Below, in pieces: positions 9,031-17,942 of a stretch of DNA of 64,000 bases. Numbering within the stretch: the first letter of the stretch is position 1; each line of letters starts with the position of its first letter. Source of the DNA: Hungatella sp. (GTDB taxonomy: Bacteria > Bacillota > Clostridia > Lachnospirales > Lachnospiraceae); assembly GCA_009712635.1 (NCBI GenBank), contig WASS01000009.1:1-64000 (forward strand). The letters are read 5' to 3'. The position numbers and the translations under genes were made by a program. The notes beneath the pieces are model-generated. The model did not search any database, was not told the DNA's origin, and saw only the letters and a list, made by a program, of their open reading frames with translations.

Positions 9031-9912
9031 ATGCGTTTTTTAAAGAACCGCACAGTACTTGGTATTATTTGTATTATGCTGGCATTACTTATCTGTTTTG
9101 GAATCACCCCTCTCTATAACCAGGGTATATCGCAAAAAACAACCATTGTCCGGGTGGTAAAAGAGATTAGAAGCGGAGAGGAGATTACTAAAAATATGGT
9201 TCAGTCGGTAGAAGTAGGTAGCTACAACCTACCGGAGCAGGTGGTTCGGCAAATGGATTCTGCCATTGGTAAGTACGCCGTAACGGCATTGTCACCCGGT
9301 GATTATATTCTCACTTCAAAACTGGTGACTGCTCCAGCAGAGGAAAATAATTACTTATATGACCTCGATGGAAACAAACAGGCTATATCAGTCAGTATCA
9401 AAAACTTTGCACAAGGGCTATCCGGCAAACTGGTATCCGGCGATATTGTCAGTGTCATAGCATCAGATTATAAAAAACAGGGGGCAACTGTTATTCCACC
9501 AGAACTGACTTATATCAAGGTCATTGGGGTAACTGCAAGCTCCGGTTATGATACAGATCAGAATAACACCGAATCCAATCAATCGGCAGAAAAAGAAAAG
9601 AAGTTACCTGCTTCTGTGACCCTGCTAGCTTCGCCGCAACAGGCGAAAATCCTGGCAGAGCTGGAATCGGAGGGCAATATCCATCTTTCTCTTGTCTATC
9701 GGGGGAGTAAAGAAAACGCAGATAAGTTTTTAGATATTCAAAGCAAACTATTGGAGGCTTTGTATCCTTCCCCAAGCCAGAACAGTACCTCTCAGGCAGA
9801 CAGTACAGTGCCAGAAGAACGTTCTTCTGGTGATACATCATCAAATAATAGCTCTGAAACGGACACATATGCCAATTCTGCTGTAGAACCGGAAAGTGGG
9901 GAGAATGAATGA
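9031..9912 (+). CDS. cpaB: CpaB/RcpC-family Tad pilus assembly protein
   Basis: The start at 9031 has TAGGAGGAA 7 bases upstream; the same frame is open across the tadV gene, which is a shadow. The 293-residue protein has an N-terminal membrane anchor (GIICIMLALLICFGI), then an SAF-like domain (VVKEIRSGEEITKNMV, AVTALSPGDYIL) as in CpaB, a beta domain (ISVSIKNFAQGLSGKLVSGD) and a low-complexity Ser/Thr/Glu C-terminus. CpaB proteins act at the cell envelope in Tad pilus assembly. The stop overlaps the next start (ATGA). Confidence 0.85.
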   Translation: MRFLKNRTVLGIICIMLALLICFGITPLYNQGISQKTTIVRVVKEIRSGEEITKNMVQSVEVGSYNLPEQVVRQMDSAIGKYAVTALSPGDYILTSKLVTAPAEENNYLYDLDGNKQAISVSIKNFAQGLSGKLVSGDIVSVIASDYKKQGATVIPPELTYIKVIGVTASSGYDTDQNNTESNQSAEKEKKLPASVTLLASPQQAKILAELESEGNIHLSLVYRGSKENADKFLDIQSKLLEALYPSPSQNSTSQADSTVPEERSSGDTSSNNSSETDTYANSAVEPESGENE

Positions 9913-10721
9913 TTAATTTTATGAAAGGAAGTCTTTTTTTCAGGAATCAGCTGAAGCCAACTCAAGAGGACTTAAATCCAGATGTTCAAGTGTTAGCTGT
10001 GTGGGGCAGCCCTGGCAGTGGAAAGACCACAGTCAGTGTACGGCTTGCCAAATATCTGGCTGCTCATAAACATAATGCGTTGTTGCTTTTATGTGACATG
10101 ACAGCACCGATGCTACCATGCATATGTCCGCCGATAGAGCTGGAATGTGAACGCTCTCTCGGAAGTATTTTGGCAGCAACTCATATTACAGATGAGCTTA
10201 TCCGTCAAAATTGTACTACCCTCAAAAAGATGGAGTATTTGACCATCATAGGAATGAAGAAGGGGGAAAATATGTATACTTACCCACCCTATACCACGGA
10301 GTTGGCGACGGAATTAATTGATCATCTGCGGATCATTGCCCCTTATATTATCATTGATTGCAGCAGTTACATTGCCTATGATGTTCTTTCTGCTGTATCC
10401 CTTCTGAAGGCTGATTCCGTTCTTCGGCTAGTAAATTGCGATTTAAAATCCATCAGTTATCTGTCCAGCCAGCTCCCGCTTCTTAAGGATCAGAAATGGG
10501 ATGCGGATAAACAGTATAAGGTTGCATCTGATGTAAAACCAAATCAGGCAAGCGAAAATGTCGAGCAGGTGCTTGGCAATGTAACCTTTAAACTTCCGCA
10601 TTCTAATGAACTTGAGAAGTTGGGATTAGATGGGAATCTCTTGGGAGATCTTTCGCTTAAGGACAGCCGGGGCTTTCGAAAGGAGATAGCAGAAATCGCA
10701 AAGGAGGTGTTCGGTGTATGA
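9909..10721 (+). CDS. tadZ: TadZ/CpaE-like P-loop ATPase
   Basis: The 270-residue protein has a P-loop (WGSPGSGKTTVSVRLAKYL near residue 40) and the general organisation of MinD/ParA-type ATPases that localise Tad pili. The P-loop is the plain GxxGSGKTT form, not the deviant KGGxGK form, and the signature lysine is not evident, so ATPase properties may differ from classical ParA proteins. It overlaps both neighbours by 4 bases, so it is firmly part of the Tad operon. Confidence 0.78.
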   Translation: MINFMKGSLFFRNQLKPTQEDLNPDVQVLAVWGSPGSGKTTVSVRLAKYLAAHKHNALLLLCDMTAPMLPCICPPIELECERSLGSILAATHITDELIRQNCTTLKKMEYLTIIGMKKGENMYTYPPYTTELATELIDHLRIIAPYIIIDCSSYIAYDVLSAVSLLKADSVLRLVNCDLKSISYLSSQLPLLKDQKWDADKQYKVASDVKPNQASENVEQVLGNVTFKLPHSNELEKLGLDGNLLGDLSLKDSRGFRKEIAEIAKEVFGV

Positions 10722-12112
10722 GAAATGAACCCGTACAAACGGATATCCTGTCAAATCAAAATACAGTTAGCAATCAGGAACTGTTTTTCTCTGCGGAAGG
10801 GTCAATCAGAGAGTTCCGGCAGGTGCTCAAAGAGGTACAGTCCTATATTTCCAGCAAGTATGCAACGTTAATCACCGACGGAGATAGCGAAGAAGTCAAG
10901 TCCCAGGTGAAGCGCTATATCAGCAAATATGTTCAGGATTACCGCCTGGCAGTTGCCGAAATGACACAATCCCAGCTGGTTGATGCCCTTTACACTGAGA
11001 TGGCAGAGTTTTCTTTCCTGACTAAATACGTTTTTGGTGCAGGAATTGAGGAAATCGATGTTAATGCCTGGAATGATATCGAGGTGCAGTATAGCAGCGG
11101 AGTGACCAAAAAACTAGATGAACAGTTTGAAAGTCCGGCACACGCAGTCAATGTGGTTCGACGCATGCTTCATGTTTCCGGTATGGTTTTAGATAATGCA
11201 AGCCCTGCCATCTTGGGACATTTAAGTAAAAACATTCGAATTGCGGCTTTAAAATCCCCGGTGGTAGATGAGGAGGTAGGCGTAGCCGCTTCCATTCGTA
11301 TCGTAAATCCTCAGAGTATGCAAAAAGCTGATTTTATCCGGGGTGGAACAGCCACGGGACCTATGCTGGATTTTCTTACGGAATGTCTGCGGTATGGTAT
11401 TTCCGTATGCGTTGCTGGTGCTACCAGTTCCGGTAAAACTACACTGGCCGGTTGGCTGCTTACCACAATCCCAGACAATAAACGTATTTTTACCATTGAA
11501 AACGGTTCCCGTGAACTGGCACTGATCCGTAAAAAGGACGGCAAAGTTACTAACAGTGTAATCCATACCCTGACCCGGTTCAGTGAAAATGAAAAACAGA
11601 ACATTGATCAGGATATTCTTCTGGATATGGCTCTGCGCTTTAATCCTGAAATTATCTGTGTGGGCGAGATGCGTGGACCGGAAGCCTATGCTGCACAGGA
11701 GTCTGCCAGGACCGGGCATACGGTGCTGACTACCATTCATTCAAATTCCTGTGAAGCTACCTGGCGCCGTATGGTTACCCTTTGCAAGCGGAAATACGAT
11801 ATGGCAGATAACACCCTCATGGATCTGGTCACAGAAGCCTTTCCTATCGTGGTATTTGCAAAACAGCTTGAAAATAAAAAACGGCGAATGATGGAAATCA
11901 TGGAGTGTGAAATCCTACCGGATGGCACAAGAAACTATCGGAGTCTGTTTCAGTTTCAAATAACGGAAAACCGTGTAGAGGACGGAAACTTTATTATAAG
12001 TGGAACCCATCAGGCGATACAAGGTATCTCTCAAAGTCTGCAGAAACGCTTTCTTGAAAATGGGATGCCGCAGGATACCTTAATACGGATTCTTGGCTGG
12101 GAGGTGACATAG
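10718..12112 (+). CDS. tadA: TadA/CpaF secretion ATPase
   Basis: A 464-residue hexameric ATPase of the VirB11/type II secretion superfamily that powers Tad pilus assembly. Visible motifs are the Walker A GATSSGKTT (residues 234-242), the Asp box region RIFTIENGSREL, the Walker B-like IICVGEMRGPEAY and the His box TGHTVLTTIHS. The N-terminal helical domain and the (D/E)IDVNAW sensor strand are also present. Everything needed for activity is visible. The island gene at 53406 carries a domain that follows this protein's order of elements but without the catalytic residues. Confidence 0.92.
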   Translation: MRNEPVQTDILSNQNTVSNQELFFSAEGSIREFRQVLKEVQSYISSKYATLITDGDSEEVKSQVKRYISKYVQDYRLAVAEMTQSQLVDALYTEMAEFSFLTKYVFGAGIEEIDVNAWNDIEVQYSSGVTKKLDEQFESPAHAVNVVRRMLHVSGMVLDNASPAILGHLSKNIRIAALKSPVVDEEVGVAASIRIVNPQSMQKADFIRGGTATGPMLDFLTECLRYGISVCVAGATSSGKTTLAGWLLTTIPDNKRIFTIENGSRELALIRKKDGKVTNSVIHTLTRFSENEKQNIDQDILLDMALRFNPEIICVGEMRGPEAYAAQESARTGHTVLTTIHSNSCEATWRRMVTLCKRKYDMADNTLMDLVTEAFPIVVFAKQLENKKRRMMEIMECEILPDGTRNYRSLFQFQITENRVEDGNFIISGTHQAIQGISQSLQKRFLENGMPQDTLIRILGWEVT

Positions 12113-12113
12113 T

Positions 12114-13043
12114 ATGACCACAATTCTTTTAGCCTCCTGTATCGGGTTAATAGCCGGCTTTTTCCTTTTATTAGGATTAACTCCCATGGAATTTACAAAT
12201 AGCCTGTTTGGATTTCTGACAAGAAAGAATAAGAGCATTCGTTCCGAAATCAATGAAGCAGCCAGGCGGAAAAAGATGTCTCTTTTCCGGCGGGAGATTA
12301 CAGAGGTACAGGAAATTCTAAAGATTACAGAACGGAGCGGATGGTTTTCTCTTGTCTGTGCTGCCTCACTGTTAGGTTTCGCCACCGGTGTCAGCTTTGC
12401 CATACTTATGAATAATGTATTTCTTATACCAGTTCTAGCGGTTGGTATGATGTTTCTTCCATTCTGGTATATAAGGCTGACCGCCAGCCATTACAAAAAA
12501 AATATCGCGGATGAGTTAGAAACTGCCTTATCTATTATTACCTCAGCATACCTTCGGAATGAAGATATCGTTACTGCGGTAGAGGAAAGCGTCTCTTACT
12601 TAAATCCTCCTGTAAAAAGCGTGTTCGCCGGATTTTTGACAAAGGTAAAACTGGTTAATCCGGATATTGTAGAGGCACTTCGTGGCATGAACTCACAAAT
12701 TGAAAATGAAGTATTCCATGAGTGGTGTGATGCTATCGCAGCGTGTCAGTATGACCGGAGCTTAAAAACGACTCTGACTCCTATCGTAAGCAAGCTGTCC
12801 GATATGCGAATCGTTAACGCGGAGCTGGAGTATATGGTGTTCGAACCAAGAAAAGAATTTATAATGATGGCACTCCTTGTAGTCGGCAATATTCCCATTA
12901 TGTACCTGCTAAACAGAGACTGGTACTATACTTTGATGCATACGGCAGTTGGACAGATTGTTTTGTCGATATGTGCAGCTGCAATCTTTATTTCAACTGC
13001 CTTTGTGATTAAGCTTACAAAGCCTGCAGAGTACAGGAGGTAA
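12114..13043 (+). CDS. tadB: TadB-like inner-membrane platform protein
   Basis: A 309-residue type II secretion F-domain protein with an N-terminal hydrophobic segment, a central pair around residues 80-120, a cytoplasmic helical domain (ADELETALSIITSAYLRN) and two C-terminal hydrophobic helices. It would form the Tad platform with TadC, coupled to the TadA ATPase. Spacing to both neighbours is 1-4 bases. Confidence 0.85.
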   Translation: MTTILLASCIGLIAGFFLLLGLTPMEFTNSLFGFLTRKNKSIRSEINEAARRKKMSLFRREITEVQEILKITERSGWFSLVCAASLLGFATGVSFAILMNNVFLIPVLAVGMMFLPFWYIRLTASHYKKNIADELETALSIITSAYLRNEDIVTAVEESVSYLNPPVKSVFAGFLTKVKLVNPDIVEALRGMNSQIENEVFHEWCDAIAACQYDRSLKTTLTPIVSKLSDMRIVNAELEYMVFEPRKEFIMMALLVVGNIPIMYLLNRDWYYTLMHTAVGQIVLSICAAAIFISTAFVIKLTKPAEYRR

Positions 13044-13047
13044 TGAG

Positions 13048-13920
13048 ATGATGGGACAACTATTTTTGGTTGGATTTTTACTTGCGGCAGGACTGTTCGT
13101 TCTTTTGGCAGATGTTTTGAAGTTACACACTTTGAGAACGTCAAAAGCTATGCAGGGAGCAGGAAGCAGCAGTAAAAGAGCTTCTGGAACCGTGGAAGCA
13201 TGGTTGATGTCTGGTGCAGTAAAGATGTCGAAATACATTCGATTGGACGAATATAAGCACAGTCGTATGAGCAATGTTTTAAAAGCAGCCGGTTATTCTG
13301 TGACCCCGGAAGTATATGAGGCATATGCCATCACAAAGGCCGGAGGTATTCTGTCAGGAATTATTCCATGTCTGATCCTGCTTCCGTTACTTATTCCCCT
13401 TGTGGTGTTCCTTGCGGTACTGTCATATTTCAGAGAGATCCGAAAGGCGGACGAACAGCTGAAGGTAAAAAGGGATCAGATTGAAGGAGAACTGCCGCGG
13501 TTCGTGGCAACCATAGAGCAGACCTTAAAAGCCAGTCGTGATGTACTGGCGATGTTGGAAACATACAAGAAGAACGCCAGATCTGCTTTTGCTCAGGAGC
13601 TGGATATACTGACGGCCGATATGCGTTCCTCCAGCTATGAGGCAGCACTGACTCGATTTGAGGCGAGATTTAATTCACCCATGTTATCCGATGTAGTCAG
13701 AGGACTCATTGGCGTCCTAAGAGGAGACGATAGTGCTGTATATTTTCAAATGCTGGCTCATGACTTCAAAGCGCTGGAACTTCAGCGTTTAAAAGGTCAG
13801 GCACAGAAAGTCCCTCCGAAGATCCGTGTGTATTCCTTTGTGATGCTGATGTGCTTTCTGCTAACCTATCTGGTCATCATTGCAATACAGATTATGGATT
13901 CTTTAGGCAGCATGTTTTAG
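13048..13920 (+). CDS. tadC: TadC-like inner-membrane platform protein
   Basis: A 290-residue paralogue of TadB with an N-terminal membrane helix, a hydrophobic pair around residues 100-130, a central F-type helical domain (LPRFVATIEQTLKASRDVLA) and a C-terminal helix (MLMCFLLTYLVIIAIQIM). The start at 13048 follows an AGGAGG site. It would complete the Tad platform. Confidence 0.85.
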   Translation: MMGQLFLVGFLLAAGLFVLLADVLKLHTLRTSKAMQGAGSSSKRASGTVEAWLMSGAVKMSKYIRLDEYKHSRMSNVLKAAGYSVTPEVYEAYAITKAGGILSGIIPCLILLPLLIPLVVFLAVLSYFREIRKADEQLKVKRDQIEGELPRFVATIEQTLKASRDVLAMLETYKKNARSAFAQELDILTADMRSSSYEAALTRFEARFNSPMLSDVVRGLIGVLRGDDSAVYFQMLAHDFKALELQRLKGQAQKVPPKIRVYSFVMLMCFLLTYLVIIAIQIMDSLGSMF

Positions 13921-13929
13921 GAGGAATTT

Positions 13930-14448
13930 ATGGTTAAAGATGAAAAAAGGCAGAAAGAGGGTAGTGGGAGCATGTGCTATGGCGTATCATGTTCAGAGAA
14001 TGGGAGAGATGGAGGACGCTATGTTTTAAAACTTGGACGAGGTGGTACATTTATACTAAAACTCCTGCGTTCTCAGTGTGGGGAGGGATATGTGGATGTG
14101 GCGGTACTGGTTCTGTGTGTTATGCTGGTAATTGCCGTAGGGGTCAGTGTTCTGCCGGTATTTATCTCCAAAAATAAGCTGGACATCTATGCAAGTGAGC
14201 TTTGCCGTGAAGCAGAAGTAGCAGGATGTGTTGGGACGGAAACTACCCGTAGAGCACAGATGTTAACGGAACAGACAGGTCTTAAACCGGATATCTCATG
14301 GTCCCAGACTGGAAAAATTCAGCTGAATGAAGAGTTTACGGTAACTTTAACCATGCAGACAGATATCGGGATTTTCGGAGGTTTCGGCAGTTTTCCTATT
14401 ACTCTGGCAGCTAAGTCATCTGGTAAAAGTGAGGTGTATTGGAAGTGA
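13930..14448 (+). CDS. TadE-like pseudopilin (DUF4320-like)
   Basis: The 172-residue product has a basic leader of about 55 residues, then CGEGYVDVAVLVLCVMLVIA, a prepilin-like junction followed by one hydrophobic helix, then a globular beta-rich domain. The junction matches the one in the protein at 8314, so the same TadV peptidase probably processes both. The AGGAGG site lies 5-10 bases before the ATG. The DUF4320 label is from memory. Confidence 0.7.
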   Translation: MVKDEKRQKEGSGSMCYGVSCSENGRDGGRYVLKLGRGGTFILKLLRSQCGEGYVDVAVLVLCVMLVIAVGVSVLPVFISKNKLDIYASELCREAEVAGCVGTETTRRAQMLTEQTGLKPDISWSQTGKIQLNEEFTVTLTMQTDIGIFGGFGSFPITLAAKSSGKSEVYWK

Positions 14449-14996
14449 CAACTGTTAAAGTCGGTGATATACTAAAAAGTAAGAAAGGTTCGTCTTTTCC
14501 TCTTACTGTTGCAACAGCACTTGCCCTTTTACTACTTCTGTGTGTTATTTCGGAGGGCCTCCAATTGATGATTGTCGCACAAGGTGTTCGTGATGCAGTA
14601 CAGTCCGCTGTGATTTCGACTGTAAATGACAGCTATGATGACGTATATCACGGCGTAAGGGAAGGTTACTCGGGAGCATATCAGCCGTTTGCGGATGATT
14701 TTGAGGAAAGTCTGGATTATGGTGATATTTACAGTCGTTTGGATCAAGTGCTTGGATTAAGACAGGAAAAGGGATATCATGTGAAATATGCCGGGAGCAC
14801 AGCCGAATTCCGATTGTCAGCTCTATCTGTCAGTTTAGATAACATGCCGTTTGCTCCTGCAATTCCTGACAATTCCAATGGTCTTTTGGTTGATACGACA
14901 ATCCGGTTGGAAGTTCCGGTATCTTTTGGAGGAAACTTCCTTCCGCCTATGACAATAAATCTGAAGGTTATGGCTAAATATATGCCTTTATTTTAA
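14445..14996 (+). CDS. TadE/TadF-like pseudopilin
   Basis: The start is taken as the GTG at 14445, which overlaps the previous stop (GTGA) and has GAGGTG 8 bases upstream; a TTG at 14439 is the alternative. The 183-residue product has SKKGSSFPLTVATALALLLL, a short basic leader ending in Gly before a hydrophobic helix, then a globular domain containing YDDVYHGVREGYSGAY. This is the arrangement of minor Tad pilins. It is the last gene of the tight Tad operon; a gap of about 100 bases follows. Confidence 0.68.
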   Translation: MTTVKVGDILKSKKGSSFPLTVATALALLLLLCVISEGLQLMIVAQGVRDAVQSAVISTVNDSYDDVYHGVREGYSGAYQPFADDFEESLDYGDIYSRLDQVLGLRQEKGYHVKYAGSTAEFRLSALSVSLDNMPFAPAIPDNSNGLLVDTTIRLEVPVSFGGNFLPPMTINLKVMAKYMPLF

Positions 14997-15092
14997 GTTC
15001 TCACATGTGCACCATAGACTTGCGAAAGTATCTGTGGTAATGTGTGTTACTGAATAAAGGAGAAACTTATACTGAAAAAGGGGGAGATTTGA

Positions 15093-15674
15093 ATGAAACT
15101 ATCTGACAGGAAAAAGAAATGGGGTATTGTCACAGGAATCAGTATCATGTGTATCATCCTGGTAATTGCTATTGTTTCCCGTTTTAAGGACGAGACACTT
15201 ATTGAAGCACAGGCAACTACCGCTGCGATGATAACAACTACAGATTCTCCAACCATTTCAACACTTAGTGTCACGGGAGAGGAAACGACAACTCCGGCTA
15301 CTACGAAAGAAGCAAGCGTTCAGCCTACTTCCACAGAAGCGGAGATACAGAATATGGATACCGGAGATTCAAGCGGTACCGAGCAGAGTATTCAGCCAGA
15401 GGTAACAAAACCCGCCGAACCTTTAACAGAAGCAAAAAAAGATCCGACTAAAACACCAAGCGGAGAAAAAGTAACTACCGCGGTACAGGCGGAAGAGAAT
15501 AAGGTTCAATCAACGACTGCACCTACGCAATCATCATCAGAATCAGAAAACAATCATGAAGGGAAAATTTATGTTCCAGGTTTTGGTTGGGTAGAAGACA
15601 ATGGCGGAGGCGTATCTCAAGAGACTATTGAGGATATGTACGAAAATGGAAATAAAATTGGTTCAATGGATTAA
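15093..15674 (+). CDS. Membrane-anchored Ser/Thr-rich protein (DUF6550-like)
   Basis: A 193-residue protein with an N-terminal membrane anchor (GIVTGISIMCIILVIAIVS), a long Thr/Ser/Glu/Pro low-complexity stalk and a short conserved C-terminal end (IYVPGFGWVEDNGGG, NGNKIGSMD). I associate that C-terminal end with DUF6550 proteins of clostridial ICEs, from memory. The layout suggests an extracellular stalk displaying a small terminal motif. It has a GGGGGAG ribosome site and sits between the Tad operon and a secreted protein. Confidence 0.6.
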   Translation: MKLSDRKKKWGIVTGISIMCIILVIAIVSRFKDETLIEAQATTAAMITTTDSPTISTLSVTGEETTTPATTKEASVQPTSTEAEIQNMDTGDSSGTEQSIQPEVTKPAEPLTEAKKDPTKTPSGEKVTTAVQAEENKVQSTTAPTQSSSESENNHEGKIYVPGFGWVEDNGGGVSQETIEDMYENGNKIGSMD

Positions 15675-15695
15675 AAGTAACAATTATCAGAAAAT

Positions 15696-15729
15696 GCATC
15701 GCCTCAGATTTAGGGGTGGTGCTTTTTTT
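15696..15729 (+). terminator. Terminator/attenuator before the secreted protein gene
   Basis: A 10-bp stem (15696-15705 with 15713-15722, G-U pairs included) is followed by seven T. It ends 15 bases before the next start codon, again placing a terminator directly in front of a ribosome site. Confidence 0.65.
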
Positions 15730-15744
15730 GTGGAAGGGAGCAGT

Positions 15745-17439
15745 ATGAGAGGTGTTTTTCATCTGATTCTTATGATTCTTATGGTGACCTTATCTCCAGT
15801 AACAGCCTATGCAATCGGCGATGGAAATATTGACAATGGTGGAGGAAGCATGGGACAGGGAACCTCACAAAACAGTTGGACTCCGGGAATGGAAGGGGTT
15901 CGGGTAACTGTGGTGGAAGATGAGAGTCGAAAACCGGTCACGACACCCATTGATCTTACAAATAAGATATTAAGCAATATTTCTTATTCGTTTGGAAAGG
16001 TTTGTAAGCTTTCTTATTCGGGTGGATCGGTGCTTAGTTTGAATACAGGAGTATATGTGTGTAAGAAACCGGATCAGTCACTTCCGAAGATTATCAGTTC
16101 CCAAAGTCTTGGAGCAGCCAGCATTGAGGCGATAAAAAGTTATTTCACAGATGAGCAGGTCATACGAAGCATCGCAAATCAGACAGGAATGAAATTTGAA
16201 GTATTGATTGGTGGAAGGTATAAGCTGTTGCTGGAACCAATTATATATGTTAAATTTCAGGGATTATATATGGCAATGACGGCAACAGAAGCAGCCATGT
16301 ATGATGAATTAACAAGCGGAGCGGTACGTGCTGTGCTTCCAACGTCTGCTTTTCAAAACTTACCTCTTTCCATGTTTTTGGAGGTGGAAGATTTGGGCTA
16401 TCCAGCATGGAGTGGACCAAAAACAGGTATTCGAACTAATCAGGAAATAAAAACAGCCTTGGGTTTGGGGATTGTTCGATTTAAAGAGACAGATATACCG
16501 CCAGAAGCTGAGGACTATGATTACGAATATAGAATCAACACAGAGGTCATTACCTCAGTAACTGTTAGCGGTGGGCAGGCTGATCCGGATAATCCTGTAA
16601 AAGTTAAATTTAACATTGGGAGTCAGACTTATACAGTAAGTGGTGTGTATTATCCGGAGGGGGATAGTCAGTTGGTTTGGGTAAGGTGGACGACACCGTC
16701 TACTCCCCAGACCATGATTATACGTGTATCTGTGACAGGAGGAGGTGTGGTAAATAAAGGGACAATTATCGCAAAGATTGTAGACCTGATAGGAAATGAC
16801 CCTCCGAATCCACTGGCGGGTGATCGTAACGACTCATACACCACCTCATCTATACCAAATAATACCCAGAAGACCTCGGCGTCATGGGGAATCTGGCACC
16901 CATGGTGGCAGGAAAATTGGGTGTGGCATGACGGAGATGACGATGATGATGGGTATTGGGATGATGAGGGATGGTGGGAATTTGACTGGAATTCATATAG
17001 TGCAAGTCTTTCAGCCTCGATGAGTATCACTCCGGATGAAAAAGACCCAACTGCTTCAGACAAAGATTTGAAAAGTGGATACGGAATCAATCAAGCTACA
17101 GCTGCTCATGTTAGTACCAATCAATCATCAGCTGTGACGAATGCACAGACGGCTTTGACTTATTTACCAGAATTTAATTACCAGAACTATTGGAGGTTGC
17201 TTGATCAGACTCAGTCTGGATATAATGCAAAATTTGAATTTCCGAAAAATAAATTTTCAACTTATAAACGGCGGACGCATTTCACTCCCATATGGATGCC
17301 AGACGGCAGATATACCCCGTATACATGGCTTTTTGACTGCTGGACCCCTGATGGTATGCTATCCATGAATCTAACTGATTCGGTGTATATTCAAGGAAGC
17401 CTTTGGGACGATTGGCATATTGCTCCTGTAATGCCCTGA
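15745..17439 (+). CDS. Large secreted ICE protein of unknown function
   Basis: The start at 15745 follows GAAGGGAGC; the frame continues upstream through the previous gene without a ribosome site. The 564-residue product has a clear signal peptide (GVFHLILMILMVTLSPVTAYA), then Gly-rich sequence, beta-rich regions and a Trp/Asp-rich stretch around residues 380-415 (repeated Trp with GDDDDDGYWDDEGWW) that may bind calcium or surface polymers. No catalytic motif is recognised. It is transcribed after the Tad genes and before the VirB2-like gene, so an extracellular part in mating or pilus function is likely but unproven. Confidence 0.7.
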   Translation: MRGVFHLILMILMVTLSPVTAYAIGDGNIDNGGGSMGQGTSQNSWTPGMEGVRVTVVEDESRKPVTTPIDLTNKILSNISYSFGKVCKLSYSGGSVLSLNTGVYVCKKPDQSLPKIISSQSLGAASIEAIKSYFTDEQVIRSIANQTGMKFEVLIGGRYKLLLEPIIYVKFQGLYMAMTATEAAMYDELTSGAVRAVLPTSAFQNLPLSMFLEVEDLGYPAWSGPKTGIRTNQEIKTALGLGIVRFKETDIPPEAEDYDYEYRINTEVITSVTVSGGQADPDNPVKVKFNIGSQTYTVSGVYYPEGDSQLVWVRWTTPSTPQTMIIRVSVTGGGVVNKGTIIAKIVDLIGNDPPNPLAGDRNDSYTTSSIPNNTQKTSASWGIWHPWWQENWVWHDGDDDDDGYWDDEGWWEFDWNSYSASLSASMSITPDEKDPTASDKDLKSGYGINQATAAHVSTNQSSAVTNAQTALTYLPEFNYQNYWRLLDQTQSGYNAKFEFPKNKFSTYKRRTHFTPIWMPDGRYTPYTWLFDCWTPDGMLSMNLTDSVYIQGSLWDDWHIAPVMP

Positions 17440-17512
17440 TTGGCAGAAGGAAAAAGAGTGCACTGTTAACTTGGCGGTTTATTTTAAAATTAATGAAAGA
17501 GGTGCAATTTCA

Positions 17513-17851
17513 ATGAAGCTAAAACATATCCTTGTAATCCTTAATATAGTATTGTTGTTGATTTTCCTGTTTGGAATGACTGCACTCGCTGCTGGAAGCG
17601 GTGATGTTGCTGGAGCCGTTGAGAGTACATGGAATGATGCGTCCAGCCAAATAAAGACTGTTGTTAACAAGGTTGTATTTCCGGCTATTGACTTAATTTT
17701 GGCAGTCTGCTTTTTTGCTAAACTTGGGACTGCATACTTTGATTATCGTAAGCATGGTCAGTTTGAATTTGCTGCACCTGCTATTCTTTTTGCTTGCCTT
17801 GTTTTTACTTTAACATGTCCTTTATATATCTGGGGCATATTGGGTATGTAG
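17513..17851 (+). CDS. VirB2-like small membrane protein (DUF3852-like)
   Basis: The start at 17513 follows GAAAGAGGTG; an upstream extension of the frame has no ribosome site. The 112-residue product has a signal peptide (ILVILNIVLLLIFLFGMTALA), a short amphipathic part and two hydrophobic helices. That is the organisation of VirB2-type pilins and of the DUF3852 proteins found in Firmicute conjugation loci. It probably forms or lines the transfer channel. A strong hairpin follows the stop. Confidence 0.7.
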   Translation: MKLKHILVILNIVLLLIFLFGMTALAAGSGDVAGAVESTWNDASSQIKTVVNKVVFPAIDLILAVCFFAKLGTAYFDYRKHGQFEFAAPAILFACLVFTLTCPLYIWGILGM

Positions 17852-17856
17852 GAAAA

Positions 17857-17896
17857 GGAACAGGTTGGCTTCATTATCGTGAAGCCAGCCTGTTCC
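17857..17896. terminator. Strong stem-loop between convergent genes
   Basis: A 17-bp stem with one G-T pair (17857-17873 with 17880-17896) and a 6-base loop lies between the VirB2-like gene and the oppositely oriented metallo-beta-lactamase-fold gene. There is no T-tract, so it may end transcription in both directions or protect 3' ends. Confidence 0.65.
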
Positions 17897-17942
17897 TCGA
17901 ACTGATTGCAGGTTCTGTTTATGTTCAAAACGAGCAATTCGC

